Shown: positions 16,950 to 25,879, counted from the stretch's first letter. The stretch: DNA of 64,000 bases from an uncultured Lachnospiraceae bacterium (GCA_947172645.1 CAMWBY010000006.1:146670-210669); one strand, 5' to 3'. Numbers and translations: made by a program. Notes: generated by a model from the letters alone, not told the origin.

Positions 16950-18956
16950 TTATCCCTGTGTCGGATGGATGTTCGGAAGCATGTACTTGAAGCAGCTCCA
17001 CCACCACCAAGGTCCGTCATACGGATGGTTCGCATTCGGATAGCCTTCCCAGTAAGTAGAGTTCGTAGGAACGAACTTGGTACCGGAGAGGAAGTTGATT
17101 TCACACATATCCTTCACGCACTCCTGCAGGAATTCCTGATGCAACTGATAAGATTTCTCATCTTCAGGGTCAATATTAGCAAGCTCATGGATAATCTCCG
17201 TTGCGCGCGCATTGTTCCAACGCATACCCTGTCCGGAACCAGCCTCGCCAAGAGGCTTAATCAAGTCAGCGTCAAAACCGCTGATTGCAGAATAGAAATC
17301 TTTCAAGATACCGCCTGACGGCCAGTAACCTGCAATATCAAAGTTACCCTGGAAACCGTCTACATCCCAAGTTGCAGAGGACTTAGATGCGATTGTACAC
17401 TGGAATCCGAACGCTGTCAGCTGATTATAAACAGCCTGTACACCACGTGCCTCCTGGAACTCAGCGTCAGCTAAGTAGCTTAATTCGAAAGTGAAAGGCG
17501 CGCCATTATAATTCCAAACGCCGTCAACCTTCTCAAGGCCAGCCTTCTCAAGCAGCTTCGTCGCTGCTTCTTCGTCATGTTTCCACCAACCTGCGCCGAA
17601 CATTGTAATCAGCTCTTCGTCCGTACCCTGGATGCCTAAAGAATCAGCCATACGTTTTGCATAGCCAGTATCATAAGGCTTGAAGGTTGTGCCATCACCA
17701 AGGTCAAGTTCAAAATTCTCAAGCCACTCCTGCATCGGGATTGTATAAGTTTCCTGCAGGAACTGTGTATTGTTCATAAGCGGAATCGGCGCCGCACGTC
17801 CTGCTCCAGAGAATGTATTCATGGAAATCTGGTCGATGTCCAAAGCAAGACAGATACCCCAACGGAAATCTGCATTGTCATACGGAGCGCCCTTACCATG
17901 GGAGAATACGATACCTTTTGCGCCCGGGTCGTCAGGGTTAGCATATGGGAAATCATCGTACCAGCACTTAATCTTATCATTAGAGCTGTTCATGGTCTGG
18001 ACCTCTTCCAGAGTAACTTCACACAAAAGGTCGATTTCATTGTTAATCATCGCCATCTGCTTTGTGGTAGAGTCTGCAAATGTACGGAACCATACATACT
18101 TAGGCGGAACATCTTCTGCAGTGTAGCCAAATTCAGCCGCGCCTACAACGCCAAGTGTGCTCTGCTGCCAGTCTTCACGCAGTTCATAAAGAACCCACAT
18201 ACCAAGACTGTCATAATCCTTAACCGTGTATGGACCTGCAACGACAGGCGCTTCATCCTTGAAAGTAGTAACGTCTGCCTGCTGTGAATAGATATGCTCA
18301 GGAACGATACGGTAATCGGTTCCCCAAACAGTAATACCATAACGCTGTACAAAACGAGGGAAAGGCTCCTTCATGGTGAATTTCACCGTATAATCATCAA
18401 CCTTCTCTACCTTGTCGATGTACAAGTTCGTTGCCGCACTTGTGTTGATTGCATCGTTTTCCTTAATCATGTTAAATGTGTAAACGACATCGTCTGCCGT
18501 TACGTCTTCGCCATCGGACCACTTGATGCCCTGACGAACCTTAACTGTCCACTCCGTAAAATCAGCGTTGGACTCCGGTAAACCGTCAGAAATCTCGCCG
18601 TACTGCTCGCCTTTGGCAGTACTCATCTCCCACAGATGGGCGCTCATCATCTGATGAATACCAAAGCCCATCGCAGTACCCTGCATATAAGAGTTAAACT
18701 GACCAGGAGTATCCGTCTTATTCTGACACTCAACAATCAGTGTCTCAGCACGGGGTGTGCCAACTTCAGTGGTGATACCTTCCGCTGCCGCAGTCCCGGT
18801 ACCTCCCCCCCCGTTGCTGTCTGTGCTTGCTGTACCGCCTGACGAATCGGTAGTCCCTGAACTGGAATCCGTTGTCCCGCCACCGCCGCCGCAGCCGGTA
18901 AGTGTAACGGCAGCGAGCGTCACTGCCATTAACATTGCAACAAATTTTCTACGCAT
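16950..18956 (-). CDS. ABC transporter solute-binding lipoprotein (SBP family 5)
   Basis: 668-residue extracytoplasmic substrate-binding protein of the OppA/DppA type (SBP_bac_5). A lipoprotein signal ends at LTGC with Cys22, followed by a Gly/Ser/Thr-rich linker to about residue 58. Typical segments include EWTVKVRQGIKWSDGEDVTADDVVYTF cut into FTEWTVKVRQG and WSDGEDVTADDVVYTF. At 668 residues it is longer than classic OppA (about 540), as in the clostridial oligosaccharide-binding branch (from memory, not searched). It has AAAGGAGG before the ATG and is the first gene of the importer operon. Substrate is inferred from the downstream GH13, GH31 and GH38 genes. Confidence 0.93.
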   Translation of the reverse strand: MRRKFVAMLMAVTLAAVTLTGCGGGGGTTDSSSGTTDSSGGTASTDSNGGGGTGTAAAEGITTEVGTPRAETLIVECQNKTDTPGQFNSYMQGTAMGFGIHQMMSAHLWEMSTAKGEQYGEISDGLPESNADFTEWTVKVRQGIKWSDGEDVTADDVVYTFNMIKENDAINTSAATNLYIDKVEKVDDYTVKFTMKEPFPRFVQRYGITVWGTDYRIVPEHIYSQQADVTTFKDEAPVVAGPYTVKDYDSLGMWVLYELREDWQQSTLGVVGAAEFGYTAEDVPPKYVWFRTFADSTTKQMAMINNEIDLLCEVTLEEVQTMNSSNDKIKCWYDDFPYANPDDPGAKGIVFSHGKGAPYDNADFRWGICLALDIDQISMNTFSGAGRAAPIPLMNNTQFLQETYTIPMQEWLENFELDLGDGTTFKPYDTGYAKRMADSLGIQGTDEELITMFGAGWWKHDEEAATKLLEKAGLEKVDGVWNYNGAPFTFELSYLADAEFQEARGVQAVYNQLTAFGFQCTIASKSSATWDVDGFQGNFDIAGYWPSGGILKDFYSAISGFDADLIKPLGEAGSGQGMRWNNARATEIIHELANIDPEDEKSYQLHQEFLQECVKDMCEINFLSGTKFVPTNSTYWEGYPNANHPYDGPWWWWSCFKYMLPNIHPTQG

Positions 18957-19391
18957 TTCTTTTCCTCCTTTTATTTTGATTGAGTTAAGGCAATTTCCAA
19001 ACCCTTTGGTTTTCGTGAGTTTTCTTGCCTCCCTATATAAATTTTCTTTCCGCCATGCTAAAACAGAATGTTCTTCTGCCGCTCTGCGTATTGACGGTAA
19101 AGAAATTTTATATCATTTTAATAACGTCGTTTTTTCTTTCTGGCCGCAAGTGGATATTTTGAAACAATTGCCGAAACATCCGTTCCTATTTCGTTGAAAT
19201 TATATGGCCGTACCGCTTAAAACGTACAATATGCACAAAATAGACTCGCCTCACGTTCAAATTGCCGTCAAAAAAACTAGTTGAGAGCATTACATTTTGT
19301 GCATTTCCAAATTCATGACCTGTATATAGTTTAACCGAAACCAATCCGAAAATCAACATGAAAATTGAAAAATATGTACAAAAATTCTTGG
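18957..19391. other. 435-base intergenic region with a spaced 11-bp inverted repeat
   Basis: No gene is visible. ATGCACAAAAT (19231-19241) and ATTTTGTGCAT (19294-19304) form a perfect inverted repeat 52 bases apart. This lies upstream of the importer operon and downstream of the deacetylase gene's convergent-free end, so it could be a looping operator for the importer. No terminator with a T run was recognised. Confidence 0.45.
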
Positions 19392-20417
19392 TTACTGCAT
19401 CCCCAATTCATCTAAGGGCCTAACCCTATACCCCATATCCTCCCATTTTGTCAAAAGTTCGTCCAAAATCTCCCCGTTGGTGCTGGATGTATTGTGCAAA
19501 AGTACAATGGCTCCCGGATGAACCCGGGTGGTAAGCTTGTCAAACGCCTCTTCATGACTGGGCTGGTCGTCCTGGTTCCAGTCCACGTAGGCCAGGCTCC
19601 AGAAAACCGTGCGGTATCCCAGTTCCTGCGCCATCTTAAGATTCTGCACGTTGCACTTACCCTGGGGCGGACGATAGTAACGGGCAAGCTCTTGACCAGT
19701 GATTTCCCGGAACAAAACCTCCACGTCCTCCATCTCCTTCCGAAAAGCATCCATATCCGAGATAGAGGGCATGTCCAAATGATGGTATGTATGGTTGCCC
19801 ACCGCATGTCCTTCCTCCACCATACGCCGTACCATGTCAGGCGCAGTCTCCAGAAAATGCCCTACCACGAAAAAAGTCGCCTTCACATGATGCTTCGCCA
19901 GCGCATCCAGGATTGGCTCCGTATTGCCGTTTTCATATCCACAGTCAAACGTCAGATAAATCACTTTCTCACTGCCATCCCCCACATAGTATGCATCATA
20001 CCATGCCAAATCTTCTGCGGCGGCATTCCCTGTGGGACATGTGCCGGGTTCTCCGAAAGAAAGCCCCCAGTCCTCCGACGCCAACACCAGTTCCCACCCT
20101 TCGGGAGGCTCCGCCTTCCCTGCCGCCGGCTCTCCACTGTCCTGCCCCGATTGTGCATCACCACCGTCCGCCTGCGCCATATCCTCCTCTGCGCTCGCTT
20201 CTGTCTCTTGCTTTGTCCCGGTTTCCGAACCGGGATTTGTCCCGCTTGCTTGTTCTTCTTGGCTGCCCGGATTCATCCTGCCGCCCGCATCACTTTTCTC
20301 CTCCTGCCGTACTTCACCCGTCCTGCCCTGGCATCCTGCCAGGGAAAACGCTGCCACAGCCGCAAGAACCGCTGTCATAACCCTTGCGCTGCGCTTTCTC
20401 TTCCCGTCCTTCATCAT
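19392..20417 (-). CDS. Polysaccharide deacetylase lipoprotein, PdaA-like (CE4)
   Basis: 341-residue predicted lipoprotein: a basic N-terminus and hydrophobic stretch end at SLAGC (about residue 29), then a long Glu/Gly/Ser-rich linker to about residue 95. The CE4 domain follows: motif 1 LTFDCGYENG, motif 2 VGNHTYHHLDM, motif 3 RYYRPPQGK, motif 4 VFWSLAYVDW, motif 5 GAIVLLHNTSS. The set matches PdaA, which removes acetyl from muramic acid on the way to spore-cortex delta-lactam. Position two of motif 1 is Cys, where most CE4 enzymes have the second metal-binding Asp and PdaA has Asn. Spore role is inference. Four direct repeats lie just upstream (20481-20520). Confidence 0.88.
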   Translation of the reverse strand: MMKDGKRKRSARVMTAVLAAVAAFSLAGCQGRTGEVRQEEKSDAGGRMNPGSQEEQASGTNPGSETGTKQETEASAEEDMAQADGGDAQSGQDSGEPAAGKAEPPEGWELVLASEDWGLSFGEPGTCPTGNAAAEDLAWYDAYYVGDGSEKVIYLTFDCGYENGNTEPILDALAKHHVKATFFVVGHFLETAPDMVRRMVEEGHAVGNHTYHHLDMPSISDMDAFRKEMEDVEVLFREITGQELARYYRPPQGKCNVQNLKMAQELGYRTVFWSLAYVDWNQDDQPSHEEAFDKLTTRVHPGAIVLLHNTSSTNGEILDELLTKWEDMGYRVRPLDELGMQ

Positions 20418-20480
20418 ACAACTCTCCTATCCTGCACATTTTGTTACTGCAAACTCTTATAGATTATGATAAAGTATCCC

Positions 20481-20520
20481 TGCATCAAAATTGCATCAGA
20501 TATGCATCATAGTTGCATCA
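20481..20520 (-). promoter_or_regulatory. Four 7-bp direct repeats at 11-bp spacing before the deacetylase
   Basis: TGCATCA begins at 20481, 20492, 20503 and 20514, each 11 bases apart with 4-base spacers (TGATGCA on the minus strand). 7-bp direct repeats with 11-bp period are the usual binding pattern of OmpR/PhoB-type response regulators. The downstream-most copy overlaps a possible -35 (TTGATG) on the minus strand. The array sits 64 bases upstream of the deacetylase start and touches the stop codon of the gene before it. Confidence 0.6.
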
Positions 20521-21168
20521 TTACATAATATTTACTTTTTCACCGGATTCCAGGAAATAACACCTCCCCTGATACTCTCCCGCCGCATAAAGCCTTGCCA
20601 CAATCTCCCTCATACGCCCGTCAAGCACATGGTAACAAGTGCATGCCGCCCAGGGAATCCCTGTGATATATTCTCTCTGCCGCTCATTCAAAGCTTGCAG
20701 CGTCCGGGACATCTCTTGCGCCCGTCCTTCGCCATATAATCCGAAATCGCAGGAAGCATAAGCGCTTTTACTGCCACACGCGGCACATTTGCCGGCCAGA
20801 TAGTTAGCCAGGCTTCCGTCCTTTGCTTCACTGTAATACCTTTCTTTCCAACAAACTCCGGATATCCCCTTCTCTGCCGCAGGTATCAGCCTGAAACTGG
20901 CCCTGCCAAACTTATCATGTTCCACCGCATATTCAGCCTTACCGCACTGCCGTCCGCTTCCCGGCTCCTGCGTCAATATCACCTGTGTCTGTGTCAAATG
21001 CTTCCACACCGCCATTCTGATTTTCTCATATGGCGTCGGATACGTGAGTTGTCCACTAATCTGTTTTACCGTATAACCTAAATCTGCCAGATGCCGGATT
21101 GCTCCGCCACTGGCAGACTCGAATGTAAAATCAGATAATGCATCCCTAAAAAAATCCCGTTCAGACAT
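20521..21168 (-). CDS. Conserved-looking Cys-rich protein of unknown function
   Basis: 215 residues from MSERDFFRDALSDFTFESAS; GGAG lies 6 bases before this ATG, so I prefer it to the codon at 21183. The family is not recognised. Visible features are an N-terminal helical part (GGAIRHLADLGYTVKQI), a central region with scattered Cys, a zinc-ribbon-like KCAACGSKSAYASC, and a C-terminal part with AACTCYHVLDGRMREIVARLY. It has no signal peptide or membrane helix, so cytoplasmic. It starts 40 bases after the hybrid histidine kinase and is probably co-transcribed with it, so it could be linked to that signalling path. Metal binding is possible but not shown. Confidence 0.7.
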   Translation of the reverse strand: MSERDFFRDALSDFTFESASGGAIRHLADLGYTVKQISGQLTYPTPYEKIRMAVWKHLTQTQVILTQEPGSGRQCGKAEYAVEHDKFGRASFRLIPAAEKGISGVCWKERYYSEAKDGSLANYLAGKCAACGSKSAYASCDFGLYGEGRAQEMSRTLQALNERQREYITGIPWAACTCYHVLDGRMREIVARLYAAGEYQGRCYFLESGEKVNIM

Positions 21169-21208
21169 AATCTGCTCCATCAATAAACCTACTATATTAT
21201 CATGCGCC

Positions 21209-23836
21209 CTATATAATCTCCCTGTACCCTGACAGCGCCCACATCAGTTTCTCCATATCAAGCGGTTTCGTCAGATGCCCGTTCATGCCTGCCGACTTTG
21301 TCTTCATAATATCTTCCTCGTAGACATCGGCAGTCATTGCCAGAATCGGTATGCTGCGGGCATCCTCCCTGTGCATCTGCCTAATCTTGCCCGTCGCAGT
21401 AAGCCCGTCCATCACAGGCATATGGACATCCATCAGTATCACATCAAAAGCGCCCGCCGGACTGCCGGCAAATGCGTCCACTGCCTCCTGTCCGTTCTCC
21501 ACCGCTGTCACGACCGCCCCTTCCTCTTCCAGAACCGTCTTTGCTATCTCCAGGTTCAAATCCACATCGTCCGCCAACAAGATTCTCATGCCACGAATGT
21601 GCGTAAGGCACGCTTCCTTCTGCATCACAGGGTAAAACCGGGACAACGTCTTAAACATCAAGTCCACATCAATCGGCTTAGACAGATGGGCGTTCATCCC
21701 TGCCGCCTGCGTATTGCGTATGTCTTCTTCGTAAGCGTTCGCGGTCATTGCCACAATCGGAATTGTCTTGGCGTCCGGCCTGTCCAGGGCGCGGATTGTC
21801 TTGGTGGCAGTGATGCCGTCCATCACAGGCATCATAATATCCATAATAATAATGTCGAAAGTGCCCGCCGGATTGTTGGCGAATGCATCCACCGCTTCCT
21901 GTCCGTTCATCGCCGGCGTGACCACCGCCCCCTCTTCCTCCAGAATGCTCTGGGCAATCTCAAGATTCAGCTCAATATCCTCCACGAGAAGCGTTTTCAT
22001 GCCTTTCAGGTTCGCATGCACCTCCGCTTTGTCATCATTCAGCTTCGCTTCCTTATCAATATCAATCCAAAATTCCAGAATAAAGGTGGTGCCCTCATTA
22101 AGCACGCTCTGCACCTCAATCGACCCACCCATCATATCCACGAACTTTTTGGTAATCGCCATACCCAGTCCTGTTCCTTTGTAAGTCGTCCGCATACCGT
22201 CGTCTTCCTGGGCAAAAGCTTCAAACAAATGGGGGATAAATTCCTTCTTCATACCGATACCTGTATCCGCCAGTTCAAACTGAAACAGGGCACGGTCCTG
22301 CGTACTCTTAACTTCCTTGGCACGGAAATAAATCTTTCCGCCATCCGGCGTAAATTTCACCGAATTACCAAGAATATTAATAAAAACCTGCCGCAGATGC
22401 AGCTCATCGCCGATTAGCAAAGGATGCTCAAACTCCTCAATCTCCAGGACTAATTCTATATCTCTTGTGGAAAGCTGTCCTCCAATAATGGACGAACAGT
22501 TATCGATACATGTCCTGATATCAAAGCTCTCATAGTTTACTTTCGTCTTGCCGGATTCAATCCTGCTCATATCAAGCACATCATTGACAAGCCCTAACAG
22601 ATGTTGGGAAGAACCGCTTATTTTTTGCAGGCAGTCCAACACTTTCTCCTGATTGTCTATATGCTTTAAGGCGATGTCCGTCATACCCATAATCCCGTTA
22701 ATCGGTGTACGGATATCATGGCTCATATGGGAAAGAAAATCACTCTTCGCCTGATTCGCGCTGTTCGCCTCCTCCGCCGCCGTCCTCAGAAGCTTATTGG
22801 CTTCGTCTTTCTGGCGCACCAGGCGTTTGTCGGACTTGGAAATCATCAGAATTACCACGATAACAGTCACCAACGCTATAAAGACAGCCGAACAGATAAT
22901 GAAGAACCATACCGTCCTGTCAAGGAGCAGCGCGGAACTTGCGCCAAGCACCCTCGTCGGGACAAACAGGAGAATATCCCAATCCCCTGTGTTAACCGGA
23001 GCATTGGCGACGAACCAGTTTTCCTTGCTCCCATCATCGTATTCAAATTCAAATTCTAACGCGGTATTGTCACCCCGCGCCAAATTGCTCTTCAATTCAT
23101 CAAACGTACCGCCATGAACAATCTTATACCCTCCAAACGCATCGAATAAATTCTGTCCCTCAATAAACTGCCCGCCATAGGTATACCTGTAAAGCATCTC
23201 TCCCTCTTCACTGACCAGATAAGTATAGCACTGGTCGCCAAAACCCTTGACGGAAATTTTCTCCCGCATGGCGTCCATATCCACCGCCACCGCAACATGG
23301 GTAATCTCGTCGTCATCTCCAAGCCGAATCGGCGTCTTCATATGCTCAACAAACATAAAATAGAAATTGCCGTCTTTGTGGGGAAGCTCCGCCACAGCCT
23401 GCGTCCTGCCGTCCGCCCCTGCGTCCAAAAGCCTGGTCTGCGCAAACGGCCCGCCTTCACGGTCGGAAGAAAAATAATTACCTTTTGAATCGAAGACAAC
23501 GACGAGAGAATTGTTTTCATCTATGAAATCCAGTTCAGCCGCAGACACGAGCATGTCAAAAAGCTCCTCCTCCGAGCCAATCTCTTCGTCCCGCAGAATA
23601 TGCTCACACGTATAAACCTGCTGCCATGAGAATCCCATCACATTATCTATAATCTCGGCAGCCTTCTCCGTAAATTCCACAATATGGCTCTGACGCTCCG
23701 CAAAAAGCTGCGTTTCCAGAAAATCAAAATAATTTTTTGACACGATTGCCAAAACTACGACCGCAATAACAATAAGTATTAAGGGCGCCTCTCTCAGGCT
23801 CTTTCTTCTATCATGCATAACGTTTTTCTCTTTCAT
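21209..23836 (-). CDS. Hybrid sensor histidine kinase with two receiver domains
   Basis: 875-residue membrane kinase. Order: membrane helix about 15-33, extracytoplasmic sensor about 34-308 (dCache-like size), second helix about 309-332, coiled coil, HisKA with FLSHMSHDIRTPINGIMG (phospho-His), HATPase with N, G1 and G2 boxes (ADTGIGMKKEF, GTGLGMAI), then two receivers. Receiver 1 has LLVEDIELNLEIA, IIMDIMMPVMDG and the Lys of LSKPID; receiver 2 has LLADDVDLNLEIA, VILMDVHMPVMDG and LTKPLD. The receivers are similar enough to be a tandem duplication. No Hpt domain follows, so any output path is elsewhere. ATG at 23836 chosen for a GGGAA site; an in-frame TTG at 23851 is less likely. Confidence 0.93.
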   Translation of the reverse strand: MKEKNVMHDRRKSLREAPLILIVIAVVVLAIVSKNYFDFLETQLFAERQSHIVEFTEKAAEIIDNVMGFSWQQVYTCEHILRDEEIGSEEELFDMLVSAAELDFIDENNSLVVVFDSKGNYFSSDREGGPFAQTRLLDAGADGRTQAVAELPHKDGNFYFMFVEHMKTPIRLGDDDEITHVAVAVDMDAMREKISVKGFGDQCYTYLVSEEGEMLYRYTYGGQFIEGQNLFDAFGGYKIVHGGTFDELKSNLARGDNTALEFEFEYDDGSKENWFVANAPVNTGDWDILLFVPTRVLGASSALLLDRTVWFFIICSAVFIALVTVIVVILMISKSDKRLVRQKDEANKLLRTAAEEANSANQAKSDFLSHMSHDIRTPINGIMGMTDIALKHIDNQEKVLDCLQKISGSSQHLLGLVNDVLDMSRIESGKTKVNYESFDIRTCIDNCSSIIGGQLSTRDIELVLEIEEFEHPLLIGDELHLRQVFINILGNSVKFTPDGGKIYFRAKEVKSTQDRALFQFELADTGIGMKKEFIPHLFEAFAQEDDGMRTTYKGTGLGMAITKKFVDMMGGSIEVQSVLNEGTTFILEFWIDIDKEAKLNDDKAEVHANLKGMKTLLVEDIELNLEIAQSILEEEGAVVTPAMNGQEAVDAFANNPAGTFDIIIMDIMMPVMDGITATKTIRALDRPDAKTIPIVAMTANAYEEDIRNTQAAGMNAHLSKPIDVDLMFKTLSRFYPVMQKEACLTHIRGMRILLADDVDLNLEIAKTVLEEEGAVVTAVENGQEAVDAFAGSPAGAFDVILMDVHMPVMDGLTATGKIRQMHREDARSIPILAMTADVYEEDIMKTKSAGMNGHLTKPLDMEKLMWALSGYREII

Positions 23837-23870
23837 ACATAATTCCCGCAAGAACAGGGATATTGACTTT

Positions 23871-23912
23871 AAAAAAGACAGGCGCCCGGATTGAACTTTG
23901 GAATGCCTATCT
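23871..23912 (-). terminator. Intrinsic terminator after the Septu genes
   Basis: AGATAGGC / GCCTGTCT stem (one G-U pair) on the minus strand followed by TTTTTT. It lies 60-100 bases past the ptuB stop and separates the defence pair from the histidine kinase gene. Confidence 0.6.
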
Positions 23913-23970
23913 ATGGTTCCGTCACTATTTTAACATATGCATTTTCCGTTGACAATGAATTTTGGTCGGC

Positions 23971-24609
23971 TCACTGCACTGTCTCCGTTCCGTCTTCAAT
24001 GTCAAATTCCCCACGCTCATAAAAATACTGTATCATATCAGCAAATGCCTCTAACTGCCCGTCTGCATCCGGCGTAAGAAAATATGTACGTACCATATCT
24101 CCATTGTGATAGCCTTCACATATCTTATACTGTGCTCTTCGTGCCATCTGGAGTTCATAGGCATTCAAATTCAAAAGCCCGCATGTATATTTTCCACGCT
24201 CCCCGATTCCCTCAATCTCTCCGTTAGGGTAAAATAAAAATTCCTTCTCGCAGTCTGCTTCCAGTGGAGATACAAATAGCGTTCCGTCATAATGTTTGTC
24301 TTTTGCGGCGCCGCACGTTGCATTCTTTCCCTCGGTCTTGCACGACGCCACTAAATTATCATACGCCATCGATTCCGCCAGATATGCATTCTGTGGTTTG
24401 ATATGTTCATTTAAAGAATCATCCGGCCCTATCTTACGGCAGCAATAAGCGCACAATCCACACTGCGACCGTATTAAATACATGCGCAGTCTTCTCCTCA
24501 GCTCATTTCCCTCCGCCGTCTTTTTCAAATCAGCATAGCATTCCGTCGGATGCCGCCGTTTGTACTCTGTCCAAAAGTCAGGCTCTGTCAGCCTGTCTAT
24601 TTTTTTCAT
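23971..24609 (-). CDS. ptuB: Septu-type HNH endonuclease PtuB
   Basis: 212-residue predicted nuclease of the Septu anti-phage system. The HNH core is visible: CGLCAYC (C53, C56), E68-H69 in NEHIKPQN, and YDNLVASC with a further Cys cluster (KNATCGAAKDKH). The layout C-x2-C, EH, N-L-x-x-S-C is that of PtuB and retron-linked HNH proteins. Its start overlaps the end of the ATPase gene by 32 bases in another frame, so translation is coupled. PtuA and PtuB are known to act as a complex that cleaves nucleic acid during phage infection; the role here is inferred from family and pairing. Confidence 0.88.
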   Translation of the reverse strand: MKKIDRLTEPDFWTEYKRRHPTECYADLKKTAEGNELRRRLRMYLIRSQCGLCAYCCRKIGPDDSLNEHIKPQNAYLAESMAYDNLVASCKTEGKNATCGAAKDKHYDGTLFVSPLEADCEKEFLFYPNGEIEGIGERGKYTCGLLNLNAYELQMARRAQYKICEGYHNGDMVRTYFLTPDADGQLEAFADMIQYFYERGEFDIEDGTETVQ

Positions 24610-25879
24610 CCAGTAATTTGCTCCTTTTCAAAAATCCGCGGGCCATGATGTATTCCTCATCCATCGTCCCTGAAATATCTTCCAATTTTTCCAATAAAGC
24701 TTCCGCATCTTCATATTGTTTTGAAGTAATGGCATGATTAATATTATGAATCAAATCCTTTATTTTCTCATTTTTGGAAGTCGTATTCATATACTTCTCC
24801 AAAATCAAATTGCTGTCATAACCATCCATCCGCTTGATTGACCGGACCTCGCACGTCCCGCCGTCTGCCTCTGATAAGACAAAAATATTATACCTGTCAT
24901 CTGCTTCCCCTAAAATTTGTGGAGAATGTGTCGTGACGATAAACTGTATGTTAGGGAATACATCCCGCAGTACCCCTAACACCTTTCTCTGCCATGAAGG
25001 ATGCATATGGAGTTCCAGTTCGTCAATCAGCACAATGCCCTCACCTTCCAGAGGATTCTCCATGCCCGGATTCGCAAGCGCCAGTCTTCTCGCCAAATCC
25101 CCGAACATGGCGAGCGTGCACTTTTCTCCATCGGACAGTAAATCAACCCTTATCTCCCTGCCCGACTTGTCGACCACCATCCTGACAGGATTTCGCTTAA
25201 CCCTTAGGTTCCTGACATTTCCAATCATCGCCTCTATCGCATGGCGGACACAGTTCAACAGAGGGTCGCTGTAAGACACATCCGATAATTCCCTCGCCTC
25301 GATTACTTCATTTGCTTCCTGGTCGCGGTACCATTCAAAAAATGTCCTGAAATCCAACTCATTCTCAATTGCCCTATCCAAGGCAGACAGTTTATCAAAA
25401 TCATGCTTCTTCCGAATCCGGTCCGGAATGTCAAGCACCGAGCGGTTCGTGCCATAGTGTACAAAGACCGGCATGCCCGTCTTCTCATCCTGCAAAAAAA
25501 GGCTCTCAAACTTCTCCATAAATTCCGCATAGCTGCTGCTATCGTAGGACGGTATACTTTTTCTCTGATTCTTCTCGGCTTTTTGATGACTTCTACGTAA
25601 TGGTAATGAATAAGCTATTCCGCTTAAATCAAACATTCCTTGGATAAATAACTTTTTCCGCCCGACCGTAACCATCTCATCCGAAAATGACATAAAAGCC
25701 TTCCCCTGGGCCGGATTCAGCCGGTTAATCCACACCCGGCTCAAGAAATTAACTGCCTCCAACACAGTCGACTTGCCTGTCCCGTTTACGCCAAAAATCA
25801 CCGTGCTTTTGCCGTCTAATATAAATGTAAAGTCTTTGAAAATTTTAAAATTAATTAATGCCAACTCCTGTAACCGCAT
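24578..25879 (-). CDS. ptuA: Septu-type AAA ATPase PtuA
   Basis: 433-residue RecF/SMC-like ATPase. Walker A is GVNGTGKST (residues 30-38), an ABC-type signature is LLSDGEKCTLAMFGD, and Walker B is GIVLIDELELHMHPSW, followed by the H-loop region FIVTTHSPQIL. The N-terminus (LQELALINFKIFKDF) is typical of this ATPase class. The C-terminal ~70 residues after DGYDSNLILEKYM are helical, as in PtuA proteins. The ATG follows GGAGG by 10 bases. With the overlapping HNH gene it forms a two-gene Septu system. No reverse transcriptase is nearby, so it is not a retron. Confidence 0.88.
   Translation of the reverse strand: MRLQELALINFKIFKDFTFILDGKSTVIFGVNGTGKSTVLEAVNFLSRVWINRLNPAQGKAFMSFSDEMVTVGRKKLFIQGMFDLSGIAYSLPLRRSHQKAEKNQRKSIPSYDSSSYAEFMEKFESLFLQDEKTGMPVFVHYGTNRSVLDIPDRIRKKHDFDKLSALDRAIENELDFRTFFEWYRDQEANEVIEARELSDVSYSDPLLNCVRHAIEAMIGNVRNLRVKRNPVRMVVDKSGREIRVDLLSDGEKCTLAMFGDLARRLALANPGMENPLEGEGIVLIDELELHMHPSWQRKVLGVLRDVFPNIQFIVTTHSPQILGEADDRYNIFVLSEADGGTCEVRSIKRMDGYDSNLILEKYMNTTSKNEKIKDLIHNINHAITSKQYEDAEALLEKLEDISGTMDEEYIMARGFLKRSKLLDEKNRQADRA

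Noticed and set aside
21275..22417. 380-codon plus-strand frame opposite the hybrid kinase
   Set aside because: Composition typical of an antisense shadow; the kinase motifs on the other strand are unambiguous.
23971..25879. A retron, because PtuB-like HNH proteins also occur there
   Set aside because: No reverse transcriptase or msr/msd-like structure next to the pair.
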